Below, one piece after another: positions 8,266 through 16,147 of a DNA stretch of 64,000 bases; positions within the stretch are counted from its first letter, which is position 1; each line of letters starts with the position of its first letter. This DNA is from Paraburkholderia domus (GTDB taxonomy: Bacteria > Pseudomonadota > Gammaproteobacteria > Burkholderiales > Burkholderiaceae): assembly GCF_905220705.1 (NCBI RefSeq), contig NZ_CAJNAT010000026.1:52034-116033 (forward strand), given 5' to 3'. The translations under genes and the position numbers were made by a program. The notes below the pieces were generated by a model. That model saw only the letters and a list, made by a program, of their open reading frames with translations, did not search any database and was not told the origin of the DNA.

Positions 8266-8901
8266 ATGTTCAGCCTTGCCCTGCTCGCCGTCGCGGCTTA
8301 CGCCGCCACCAATATCGACAACCTTTTCGTGCTGCTCGCCTTCCTTGCGGAAACGGGTGGCCGGCGGCGTCGCGTGATTGCCGGGCAGTTTGCCGGTTCG
8401 CTGACCTTGATCGTGGGATCGATTCTGCTCGCCGCATTGCTCACGCGACTCCCCACCGGCTATGTGGGTCTGCTCGGTATCTTGCCCATCGGCGTGGGCC
8501 TGAGCAAAGCGTGGACGCGCTTTCGCCCGGGCAACGCGGATCAGGAGAAAGAAGCGCAGAGCGCCGCGCGCACAAGCGCACCGGCCACGCCGACTACGAC
8601 TGGCGCCGGGTCGTCATGGTGGACAGTCGCGTGTGTGGCGGTCGCCAACGGCTCGGACAATGTCGCTGTCTATGTGCCCTTGTACGCAAGTCATTCGCAT
8701 AGCGAAGGCATGTTCATCTCGCTGGTGTTCGTCGCGATGATCGGCCTCTGGTGCGCGGGCGCGGTGTGGCTGGTGGAGCATCCGTTGCTGGGCGCGCCGA
8801 TCCGGCGCTACGGTACCGCGCTGCTCCCCCTGATCCTGCTGGTAATCGGCATCTCGGTGATAGTGCAGAACGATACGTTGCGGATCGTGTTCCATATGTA
8901 A
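8266..8901 (+). CDS. CadD-like cadmium resistance/metal transporter
   Basis: 211 residues from ATG at 8266, which gives the size of CadD-family proteins. Upstream in-frame codons back to 8134 read as non-membrane sequence and are left out. Five or six hydrophobic segments are visible. The family's acidic intramembrane motifs appear as N-I-D-N-L-F near residue 15 and N-G-S-D-N-V-A near residue 130. Members are inner-membrane proteins linked to Cd(II) or other cation resistance. A charged cytoplasmic loop lies near residues 85-115. No metal regulator gene is adjacent. Confidence 0.75.
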   Translation: MFSLALLAVAAYAATNIDNLFVLLAFLAETGGRRRRVIAGQFAGSLTLIVGSILLAALLTRLPTGYVGLLGILPIGVGLSKAWTRFRPGNADQEKEAQSAARTSAPATPTTTGAGSSWWTVACVAVANGSDNVAVYVPLYASHSHSEGMFISLVFVAMIGLWCAGAVWLVEHPLLGAPIRRYGTALLPLILLVIGISVIVQNDTLRIVFHM

Positions 8902-9064
8902 GCCAGACGCGGAGCCCGAAATCCGATTGACGGGTAATCAGGTGGTCGCGCCGAAGCCTAAACGGCTAAACCAGCGCCTGAGACAAAAGTGCTACGGTCC
9001 GTGCCAGGATGCGCTGCTGTCAGCGCGCGATGCAGCACAACCGTACCGACGCCCGCGCGAACGC

Positions 9065-9394
9065 TCAATTCGCCGGCATTTGCGGTTGCACGTAGGTGCG
9101 CACGCCGGCGAGCGGCGAACCGTAGCCGCCGGCTTGGGTGTTGTTCGGCAAACCGTTGACCAGCTGCGCGCGCGGATCGGTCGGATTCAGATTCAACTCG
9201 CCCGCCTGCTGGTTACCGTGCGTCGGATATTCGCTGCCGCGCGCCGCATTCGGCATCACGCGCGTACTGTTTTGCGGCGCGTTGATGTCGTCCTGCACGC
9301 TCAGGCCCTGTGCAGCAGCCTGCGCGGCAACACCGCACGCGGCCGCGCACAGCAAAACTCCCACTACGCTCGACGTCCTCGAAGTTCGTTTCAT
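9065..9394 (-). CDS. small exported protein of unknown function
   Basis: 109 residues. ATG at 9394 is preceded by a good Shine-Dalgarno, GGAGG five bases upstream, and begins a signal peptide (MKRTSRTSSVVGVLL, cleavage after A-A-A-Q about residue 29). The mature 80 residues are polar, rich in Asn, Pro, Gly and Gln, with no Cys. It looks like a soluble periplasmic or secreted peptide. No family was recognised. The next genes on both sides are on the opposite strand. Confidence 0.55.
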   Translation of the reverse strand: MKRTSRTSSVVGVLLCAAACGVAAQAAAQGLSVQDDINAPQNSTRVMPNAARGSEYPTHGNQQAGELNLNPTDPRAQLVNGLPNNTQAGGYGSPLAGVRTYVQPQMPAN

Positions 9395-9666
9395 ACCAGC
9401 CTCCGGCAAAGTGAAATGAAAGGCGATCATGTCCGCGGTTCCAATTCAGGCGAGCCAGCGCACGCGGCCGACGCTGAACACATCATTTATACGCGCTACG
9501 CCGCCCTTCGGATTCGGCAATGTTTGCGCCGCCCGCCGCAAAACCGCCGAACTGGCGCGCAGCGTGTGCCGACCGTGCCGTCGGCACACAGCAAATACCT
9601 CACGTGCATAAGGTTATGTCGATTGGCGATTTCTTTCCTGGCAGATCGCACCCGATAATGGGTGCC

Positions 9667-10533
9667 ATGAACACCCAACCCACCCCCCAAGCCCGCGCGC
9701 TGCGTTTCACGCTCGTGGCGCTGAGCGCCGCGCTGCTGCTAGCCGCTTGCGCTTCCCCGGCGGCGTCGACCTCCTCCGCGGCTGATTCTGCCTCGCTCGA
9801 CGCCGCGATTTCCGGGCCGCAGCGCAGTGACAAGGCCCGCGCGCGCGATGTCTACCGCCATCCGAAAGAAACGCTGCAATTCTTCGAAGTGGCGCCGTCG
9901 CAAACCGTGCTGGAGATCGCGCCCGGCGGTGGCTGGTACACGGAAATACTCGCGCCCTATCTACACGACCACGGCAAGCTTTATGAGGCGCAATATGACA
10001 GCCCGGAGGCTGCGTCGGCGGCTGAGGAGCAGGCCGGCCGGGCGTCCTTCGCGCGCAAGCTGGCCGCCACGCCGACGGTCTACGGCAACGTGGTGGTCGG
10101 AACGCTGCAAGCCGGCCGGTTCAGCGGCTTTCCGGCCGATGGCAGCGTCGACGAGGTGCTGACATTCCGCAACATCCACAACTGGATCAAGGACGGCCAG
10201 ATCGACGCGAACCTGCGCGCCTTCTACGCGGCACTTAAACCGGGCGGCATCCTCGGTGTGGAGGAGCATCGCGCGGCGCCGGGCACCTCCTTGCAACAGA
10301 CCATCGACTCCGGCTATGTGACCGAAGCCTATGTCATCGAACACGCGCGCACGGCAGGTTTCGAATTGGCTGGCCAGAGCCAAGTGAACAGCAATCCGCG
10401 CGACACGAAAAATTATCCGCACGGTGTGTGGTCGCTGCCGCCCACGTATGAGGGCCACGACGTCGATCGGGCGAAATACGCGGCGATCGGCGAATCGGAT
10501 CGGATGACATTGCGTTTCGTGAAACCCCGGTGA
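9667..10533 (+). CDS. methyltransferase-like lipoprotein
   Basis: 288 residues from ATG at 9667 (9658 is possible). It starts with a lipoprotein signal, lipobox LAAC near residue 22. The rest resembles a class I SAM-dependent methyltransferase: VLEIAPGGGWYTE near residue 88 is the SAM-binding motif I, and ALKPGGILGVEEH near residue 195 is the post-motif strand. Homologous predicted exported methyltransferases are common in proteobacteria. SAM is not expected in the periplasm, so the enzymatic role is uncertain. The gene stands alone, about 100 bp upstream of the leuA leader. Confidence 0.7.
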   Translation: MNTQPTPQARALRFTLVALSAALLLAACASPAASTSSAADSASLDAAISGPQRSDKARARDVYRHPKETLQFFEVAPSQTVLEIAPGGGWYTEILAPYLHDHGKLYEAQYDSPEAASAAEEQAGRASFARKLAATPTVYGNVVVGTLQAGRFSGFPADGSVDEVLTFRNIHNWIKDGQIDANLRAFYAALKPGGILGVEEHRAAPGTSLQQTIDSGYVTEAYVIEHARTAGFELAGQSQVNSNPRDTKNYPHGVWSLPPTYEGHDVDRAKYAAIGESDRMTLRFVKPR

Positions 10534-10632
10534 CGGGCATGACCGGCTCGGGTTCCAGCGCCCCCGTGCCGCGCTATGGCTCTCCGGCCGGCATGCGTTT
10601 CGCCGCATCGCGCTTGACGCCCCCCCAATAAT

Positions 10633-10731
10633 ATGTTCCTATTGCGCATTATGTACCGCGCCCAGACCACCCTATCGCTACTACTAGCCCGCTCTACCGG
10701 GCTAGGTCTGCTGCTGCGCGCTTCCGTCTGA
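10633..10731 (+). CDS. leucine-rich leader peptide of leuA
   Basis: A 32-codon frame upstream of leuA encodes ten leucines. Six are CTA, a codon hardly used in the surrounding GC-rich genes; the cluster reads CTA-TCG-CTA-CTA-CTA at 10672-10686. Translation may instead begin at the in-frame ATG at 10651, giving 26 residues. Neither start has a Shine-Dalgarno. A TTGACG -35-like hexamer at 10614-10619 would place transcription start close to 10651, so the peptide could be leaderless. Stalling at the rare Leu codons when leucyl-tRNA is scarce would control the attenuator below. Confidence 0.65.
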   Translation: MFLLRIMYRAQTTLSLLLARSTGLGLLLRASV

Positions 10732-10808
10732 AACACCCGAAGCACCGCTCAATTCCCCAGTAACTGACCCAGCCCCGGTTTCCGACCGGCGGCCATGCTT
10801 TGTCTTTT
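10686..10808 (+). promoter_or_regulatory. leuA attenuator with alternative pairings
   Basis: Four segments can pair as in classical attenuators: 1 = AGCCCG (10686-10691), 2 = ACCGGGCT (10696-10703), 3 = AGCCCCGGT (10771-10779) and 4 = ACCGG (10785-10789). Pair 1:2 overlaps the Leu codons. Pair 2:3 has one bulged C and competes with 3:4, which is followed by a T-rich stretch ending at 10808. The terminator stem is short, so the mechanism is an inference. Confidence 0.45.
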
Positions 10809-10855
10809 CGTCGTCCGGTCGACACCCAGGTTGATCGATCCCAAGGATGATGAAA

Positions 10856-12574
10856 ATGTTGAAGAACCCTGCTACCAAGTACCACTCGTTCAAACCCATC
10901 AATTTGACGGACCGCCAGTGGCCGTCGCGCGTCATCACGCGCGCGCCGATCTGGATGAGTACCGACCTGCGTGACGGCAATCAGGCGTTGTTCGAGCCGA
11001 TGAACGCGGAACGCAAGATGCGCATGTTCAAGACGCTGGTACAGATCGGCTTCAAGGAAATCGAAGTCGCCTTTCCGTCTGCCTCGCAGACCGACTTCAA
11101 TTTCGTGCGTGAGTTGATCGAAGGCGGCCACATCCCCGACGACGTCACCATCGAAGTGTTGACCCAAGCTCGCGACGACCTGATCGAACGCACCTTCGAA
11201 TCCTTGCGTGGCGTGCCGCGCGCCATCGTCCACCTGTACAACGCCACGGCGCCGGAATTCCGCCGCATCGTGTTCGGCCTCGAAAAGAGCGGTGTCAAAG
11301 AGCTCGCGCAAAACGCCGCGCGGACCATGAAGCGTCTCGCCGACGCCGCGCCGCAAACGCACTTCACGCTGCAATACAGCCCGGAAGTGTTCAGCGGCAC
11401 CGAACTCGAATTCGCCAAGGAAGTCTGCGACGCCGTGTTCGATATCTGGCAACCGACGCCCGAACACAAAGCGATCGTCAACCTGCCCGCTACCGTCGAA
11501 ATGGCTACGCCGAACGTCTACGCGGACCAGATCGAATGGATGCATCGTAATCTCGCGCGTCGCGATTCGTTGATCGTTTCGGTGCATCCGCATAACGATC
11601 GTGGCACGGCCGTGGCTGCTGCGGAACTGGCGGTCATGGCGGGAGCGGATCGCGTCGAAGGGTGTTTGTTCGGCAATGGCGAACGCACCGGCAATGTCGA
11701 TCTCGTGACGCTTGCGTTGAATCTGTACACGCAGGGTGTCGATCCTGAACTCGACTTCTCCAATATCAATGAAGTCGCGCGTACCGCGGAGGAATGCACG
11801 CAGTTGCCGGTGCATCCGCGTCATCCGTATGTCGGCGATCTGGTGTTCACCGCGTTCTCCGGCTCGCATCAGGATGCGATCAAGAAGGGTCTTGCCGTGC
11901 AGAAACCAGATGCGATCTGGGAAGTGCCTTATATGCCGATCGATCCGAGCGATCTCGGGCGGACCTACGATTCAGTCATTCGCGTGAATAGCCAGTCAGG
12001 CAAAGGCGGGATTGCTTACTTGCTCGAGCAGAGTTACGGGGTCGTGTTGCCGCGGCGCTTGCAGGTCGATTTCAGCTCTGCTGTGCAGCGGTTTACCGAT
12101 GAGAGTGGTCATGAGGTTACGCCAGCGCAGATCTGGGAGTTGTTCCAGCAGGAGTATGTGCATAGCGCGGCGCCGATTCACTATGTTGGACATAGTCTGT
12201 CCGAATACGAGGGTCGCGAGCATATCAAACTGACTGTCGATATCAATGGTTCGCGGCGCGTGCTGAGCGGTGAAGGGAATGGTCCGCTTGATGCGTTGAT
12301 GCACGCGATCGGTGTGCCTGTGCGTATTCAGCACTATGAAGAGCGGGCTTTGGCTCAGGGCGCGGATGCTCGCGCTGTGGCTGTCGCTGAGATGGCTGGG
12401 GCCGATGTGGCTGGAAGCGCGTTTGGAGTGGGGATTGATGCGAATCTGGTGACTGCTTCTATTCGGGCTGTTATTAGTGGGGTTAATCGGGCTTATGCTC
12501 GGACTAGTGGTGATGCGCAGGCGCGTTTTTTTGAGGTCGCGCTGAGTGATGACGCGGAGCGTTTGGCGGTTTGA
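10856..12574 (+). CDS. leuA: 2-isopropylmalate synthase, long form
   Basis: About 572 residues. The enzyme condenses acetyl-CoA with 2-oxoisovalerate, the first committed step of leucine synthesis. The TIM-barrel domain shows STDLRDGNQAL near residue 40 and the metal-binding HPHNDRG near residue 243. The C-terminal region (from about 440) fits the allosteric leucine-binding domain of the long LeuA class. The ATG at 10856 is preferred because AGGA lies nine bases upstream; ATGs at 10847 and 10850 are nearly on top of it. From about 12,000 onward codon choice changes visibly toward T-ending and GGG/GTT codons. A dispersed repeat follows the stop. Confidence 0.95.
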   Translation: MLKNPATKYHSFKPINLTDRQWPSRVITRAPIWMSTDLRDGNQALFEPMNAERKMRMFKTLVQIGFKEIEVAFPSASQTDFNFVRELIEGGHIPDDVTIEVLTQARDDLIERTFESLRGVPRAIVHLYNATAPEFRRIVFGLEKSGVKELAQNAARTMKRLADAAPQTHFTLQYSPEVFSGTELEFAKEVCDAVFDIWQPTPEHKAIVNLPATVEMATPNVYADQIEWMHRNLARRDSLIVSVHPHNDRGTAVAAAELAVMAGADRVEGCLFGNGERTGNVDLVTLALNLYTQGVDPELDFSNINEVARTAEECTQLPVHPRHPYVGDLVFTAFSGSHQDAIKKGLAVQKPDAIWEVPYMPIDPSDLGRTYDSVIRVNSQSGKGGIAYLLEQSYGVVLPRRLQVDFSSAVQRFTDESGHEVTPAQIWELFQQEYVHSAAPIHYVGHSLSEYEGREHIKLTVDINGSRRVLSGEGNGPLDALMHAIGVPVRIQHYEERALAQGADARAVAVAEMAGADVAGSAFGVGIDANLVTASIRAVISGVNRAYARTSGDAQARFFEVALSDDAERLAV

Positions 12575-12610
12575 GGTTGGTGTTCGGTTGGTCCTGCTTT
12601 CTTAGGTTTG

Positions 12611-12820
12611 TGGTCTATTAGCGTTGCCCCTGTGCGGGGCGGCACCTACTTTTCTTTGCCTGCCGCAAAGAAAAGTAGGCAAAAGAAAGCGGCTCACACC
12701 GCCAGCTCATAAGCGGGTCCCCCGCACAGTCACGGTAGTGGTGCATCTGGAATCTGTGCCCTCGCACATTCGGCGCTTGTGACAAGGCAGTCATACTTCC
12801 GGCGGCGCTGCGCGCGCCGT
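12611..12820 (+). repeat. dispersed structured repeat, copy 1
   Basis: The sequence from TGGTCTATTAGCG through the GCGCGCCG near 12,818 recurs twice more in the window (31,690-31,880 and, inverted, 32,030-32,245). It contains GCCCC/GGGGC and a 14-bp perfect stem, CTACTTTTCTTTGC (12646-12659) with GCAAAGAAAAGTAG (12665-12678). The other copies keep the stem with a paired base change. No gene lies in 12,575-12,877. It could act as a terminator for leuA or be a non-autonomous mobile repeat. Confidence 0.85.
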
Positions 12821-12877
12821 TGCGGTTTTTGTATTCGTCTCTTTTGGTGTTCGCGATTACCTAAGCTCTACAAACCA

Positions 12878-13855
12878 TCACGTACTGACTTCGTCCGTCG
12901 GCGTTGCTACCGTGACCGCCTCGCGCAAACACGCCACAAAAGCCTGACAAGCCGCACTCTGCTCCTTGTGCGAGCGCACTGAAAATCCCACGGTGCCGAA
13001 CGCCCCGCTCTCAGGCAAATCCAGAATCCGCAATAACCCGGCATCCTCAAACTGCTGCGCCGCGACCCGCGGCATTAGCGCTATTCGCGGCGTGTCGAGC
13101 AGCAAACCTATATTCGTCAGCAACGACAACGATTCCACAATGTCCGTCGGCAACGGCAAGCCCGCGGCCCGAAATAGATGCTCCGCCGAAAGCCGCGCGG
13201 GCGAATCAGGCGTGGGCAAAATCCACGGTGAGCCGACCAGCTCCGACAAATGCGTCACGCCGGCCGGCGCAGGCCCATAGCCTTTGCCAACCACCACGCA
13301 CAACGATTCGTCGAATAACGCCTCGTGCGTCAGCGGAAATGCACTCGCAATCGGCAGCTCACGCTCAGGCAAACGCCCGACGACAATGTCGAGGTCCCCC
13401 GTCGCCAGCGCCGGGAACAGATGCGCCGTCGTGCCCTCGCGCACCGTCACCAGAACGTTCGGTGTGCGCGCCTTCAACATCGCGATCGCAGTAGGCAACA
13501 GCCGCGCCGATGCCGAGATGAGCGTGCCGACAATCACATGGCCACTGGTGCCGAGCCGGAAGTCGTTGAGCTCGTCGGTCATGTAGCGCAACTCCGCCAT
13601 CAGCGACTTGACCCGCCGTCCGAGCAGCAAGCCCAGCTCAGTGGGCACGACACCGCGATTCGAACGCGCGAACAGCGCGCCGTCGAAACACGATTCGAGC
13701 TCGTGGATGACCTTGGTGACGGCCGGCTGCGTCAAGCGCATCTCGTTGGCCGCGCGCACGACGGAGCGCGTTTCCAGCACGCGTTCGAAGATCATCAGCT
13801 GATTGAGCTTCAGCTTGCGGATCAGGGAGATCTCGCTGAGCGGATTGTGTTGCAT
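12878..13855 (-). CDS. LysR-family transcriptional regulator (PcaQ/GbpR-like)
   Basis: 325 residues from ATG at 13855. The winged-helix DNA-binding domain (about 15-75) contains VVRAANEMRLTQPAVTKVI, the LysR helix-turn-helix. A periplasmic-binding-protein-like effector domain follows. The wording of the helix (Q-P-A-V-T-K) and the overall sequence resemble the GbpR/PcaQ branch, which often controls aromatic or sugar catabolism. No divergent target gene is adjacent: the next upstream gene is a small membrane protein 200 bp away in the opposite direction. The effector is unknown. Confidence 0.85.
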   Translation of the reverse strand: MQHNPLSEISLIRKLKLNQLMIFERVLETRSVVRAANEMRLTQPAVTKVIHELESCFDGALFARSNRGVVPTELGLLLGRRVKSLMAELRYMTDELNDFRLGTSGHVIVGTLISASARLLPTAIAMLKARTPNVLVTVREGTTAHLFPALATGDLDIVVGRLPERELPIASAFPLTHEALFDESLCVVVGKGYGPAPAGVTHLSELVGSPWILPTPDSPARLSAEHLFRAAGLPLPTDIVESLSLLTNIGLLLDTPRIALMPRVAAQQFEDAGLLRILDLPESGAFGTVGFSVRSHKEQSAACQAFVACLREAVTVATPTDEVST

Positions 13856-14057
13856 GGCAAGGGTGGCCGGAAATCGATGATCCGCGATGGTAACAGCACA
13901 AAACCAGCTGGCCGATTAGGGGCACCACTTGTTCGTCCCCTCGGGCACACCTATTGCTCTATATCGCTCGCCGGCAGAAAACCCGTCAAAGCACGCAGTG
14001 CCCACAACGAGCCGCCGTTTTTGACTTCAATCCAGCAATCCAACGGTGGGAGGTCCC

Positions 14058-14219
14058 ATGCTTCGATACGCTGTAATCTTCTTCATCATCGCGATCATCG
14101 CTGCGGTATTCGGCTTCGGCGGCATCGCCGCAGGCGCAACGGAAATCGCCAAGGTCCTGTTCTTCATCTTCGTGGTGATCTTCCTCGTCACCTTGTTGAT
14201 GGGCGTGATGCGACGCTGA
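14058..14219 (+). CDS. DUF1328-family small membrane protein
   Basis: A 53-residue protein beginning MLRYAVIFFIIAIIAAVFGF, typical of the DUF1328/YtjA family of two-helix inner-membrane peptides. Helix one spans about 5-25 and helix two about 32-50, with a short loop (A-G-A-T-E-I-A-K) between; it ends in M-R-R. A strong Shine-Dalgarno, GGGAGG, lies five bases before the ATG. Family members are often stress- or envelope-associated, but their role is undefined. An elaborate stem structure with a T-tail follows 33 bp downstream. Confidence 0.85.
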   Translation: MLRYAVIFFIIAIIAAVFGFGGIAAGATEIAKVLFFIFVVIFLVTLLMGVMRR

Positions 14220-14252
14220 CCACCGCATCAACCGGTAAGAGAAGAAACACCC

Positions 14253-14332
14253 GCCCCGGCGCGAAAACCAGCGGCTCGTTGCAATACTTGCCACACGGTA
14301 TTGCAATACTTGCTGGCCGCACCGGGGCTTTT
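14253..14332 (+). terminator. nested-stem terminator after DUF1328 gene
   Basis: Three nested helices: GCCCCGG (14253-14259) with CCGGGGC (14322-14328), CCAGC (14268-14272) with GCTGG (14312-14316), and GCAATAC (14281-14287) with GTATTGC (14298-14304). The outer stem is followed by TTTT. TTGCAATACTTGC is also directly repeated inside. It is more complex than a simple terminator. Confidence 0.6.
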
Positions 14333-14351
14333 ACTTCTAGCCCCGTCTCTT

Positions 14352-14990
14352 TCACGCTGCGCGCGCAATCCTCGTCGGCACAGTCAGCCTATGCGACCAG
14401 TTCGCGAGCGTACGCGTCGCCACCGGCGGCTTGCTCAGGATCGCGCTGTCGTAATGCTTGCCGTCGAAGTGGACGAAATCGACAATGCGAAACCCCTGCC
14501 CCCGGTAAAACGCAATCAGGTGCGCAGCCGGTTGCGGCGTATCGAGCGCCAGCTCCGCATACCCGCGTGTCGCGGCCCAATGGTCGGCGAATGCGATCAA
14601 CAAGGTACCGATGCCCCGCGCCTGCCACACGGGATCCACGCCGAACTGGCGCAAGCTGGCAATGTCGTCGCACCGGTACAGCTCGCACGGCGACTCATGA
14701 TCCGGTGCATACAGCGTCATCGTGCCGACGATGCGCCCCTCGCAGACCGCCACGTAGCAATCGCCGCGCGTCGCGCGTGAACGTGTCGTCTCCACCGTTT
14801 GATCCACGCATGTGCAATTCAGCCCGATCGCACCGAGTCGTGTGAAAGCCCGATGCAGCAGCGCGGTCAAGGCGACGAACGAATCGCGCGACGGATCGAA
14901 GCGGCGCAGTTCGACACGGCCCACGCCGTGACACACGTAGTCGATACGGACGGATTGCTGCGTCGTTGCACGTCGCTTCACGTTGAACAC
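14352..14990 (-). CDS. GNAT-family N-acetyltransferase
   Basis: About 212 residues from GTG at 14990; the exact start is uncertain because no Shine-Dalgarno is obvious. The GNAT core is clear: an N-terminal beta-strand and helix (E-L-R-R-F-D-P near residue 27), G-R-I-V-G-T-M-T-L-Y near residue 85, and the acetyl-CoA loop QARGIGTLLI near residue 125. A-F-Y-R-G-Q-G-F near the end is the typical motif B. The substrate cannot be predicted. The gene stands alone, convergent with the DUF1328 unit. Confidence 0.8.
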   Translation of the reverse strand: MFNVKRRATTQQSVRIDYVCHGVGRVELRRFDPSRDSFVALTALLHRAFTRLGAIGLNCTCVDQTVETTRSRATRGDCYVAVCEGRIVGTMTLYAPDHESPCELYRCDDIASLRQFGVDPVWQARGIGTLLIAFADHWAATRGYAELALDTPQPAAHLIAFYRGQGFRIVDFVHFDGKHYDSAILSKPPVATRTLANWSHRLTVPTRIARAA

Positions 14991-15142
14991 CTTGCGCTAT
15001 CAGGATGGACGAAGTGTAGGTTTCGCGAGTAAACGCCTCAAGAAAAAATGTCGTAAAAACTCACATGGGACATTGTGCCCACCTGCGGCCTCGTGCGTGT
15101 GGACATGTATGCCAGACCTAGGGCCGCCAGGTTGTCCACGCA

Positions 15143-16045
15143 CTAGCTCGCCGGTACCGCAAGCGGCTCGCTTTCCCGCAAACCCAGATGCAATTCTTCG
15201 CAGAGGAACGTCTGCAATGTCTGCACGGCGGCGGCCTGCGCGCCGGAAACCGGGCGCATGAAAAGCCCGAAATCGGCGGTGGGCGCATCGGGCAATCCGT
15301 CGGCCTGACCCAGCACGCGCATCGACTCCGAACGGATATTGCCGTCAAGCAGCACCGATACCCCGAGCCCCGCTTCCACCGCCGATTGCACCGCCGGCAA
15401 ACTCGTGCTGGTGCACACAATGCGCCAGGCAATCCCCGCGCGCCGCAGCGCGGTCAACACCTGCTGCTGCCACAGACACGCCCCGCCGAAGGCAACCACC
15501 GGCAACGCCGCATCGCCGTCACGGCTAAATCCGCGCGCGCCGACCCAGAAGAGCGGCTGCGTCCAGGTCAACAGCGGCACGGCGTCGACTAAAGCGGGAT
15601 CTCCGACGACCACGTCGAGGCCGCCATCCGCGAGCCGGTTCGACAACGCTGGACTGGTATCGACAACGATCTCCAGCGCCACCTGCGGATACGCGATCGA
15701 AAAGCGCCGCAGCGCGCGCGGCAGCCGACCGACCGCGATATCTTCCAGCATGCCGAGCCGCACGGTGCCGGACACCTGCCCCGCACTCAACGCCCGCCGC
15801 GCATCGGCGCCCGCGCCGAGGATCGTGTGCGCAAACGGCAGCAGCAGATGCCCCGCTTCGGTGAGTTGCACGCCGCGCGGCGAGCGGTCGAGCAAACGCT
15901 GCCCCAGCTCTTCTTCGAGCCGGCGCAATTGCATGCTCACCGCCGCCTGGGTACGCGCGAGGCGCGTCGCCGCCACACCCACGGCGCCGGTCTCCGCAAC
16001 CGTAACGAACGCGCGCAGGAGGCTGCTGTCAATATCTCGGGTCAT
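15143..16045 (-). CDS. LysR-family regulator divergent from an EamA exporter
   Basis: 300 residues from ATG at 16045. Earlier in-frame starts at 16066 and 16078 (TTG) lie inside the likely operator, so the shorter form is preferred. The helix-turn-helix near residues 18-45 reads GAVGVAATRLARTQAAVSMQ, followed by a LysR effector domain. It is divergent from the EamA exporter at 16148 with about 100 bp between, the standard arrangement for a LysR regulator controlling its neighbour and itself. The inducer is unknown. Confidence 0.85.
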   Translation of the reverse strand: MTRDIDSSLLRAFVTVAETGAVGVAATRLARTQAAVSMQLRRLEEELGQRLLDRSPRGVQLTEAGHLLLPFAHTILGAGADARRALSAGQVSGTVRLGMLEDIAVGRLPRALRRFSIAYPQVALEIVVDTSPALSNRLADGGLDVVVGDPALVDAVPLLTWTQPLFWVGARGFSRDGDAALPVVAFGGACLWQQQVLTALRRAGIAWRIVCTSTSLPAVQSAVEAGLGVSVLLDGNIRSESMRVLGQADGLPDAPTADFGLFMRPVSGAQAAAVQTLQTFLCEELHLGLRESEPLAVPAS

Positions 16046-16064
16046 CACGTTTCTTGAAGTCGCC

Positions 16065-16107
16065 ATAAGAAATATCAACTTATCTTAATACCGCCTGCAC
16101 CGATAAG
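16065..16107. promoter_or_regulatory. probable LysR operator in divergent promoter
   Basis: ATAAG (16065-16069) and CTTAT (16079-16083) form an interrupted palindrome with a 9-bp spacer. CTTATC (16079-16084) pairs again with GATAAG (16102-16107). Three half-sites across the shared promoter fit LysR binding with an activation site. Confidence 0.5.
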
Positions 16108-16147
16108 ATAGCGTCCAACGACATCAAAGCGCGACAACGAGGCCACA

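Noticed and set aside
13325..14845. 506-codon plus-strand open frame
   Set aside because: It overlaps a LysR gene, the DUF1328 gene and a GNAT gene in other frames, and its translation is low-complexity Arg/Pro.
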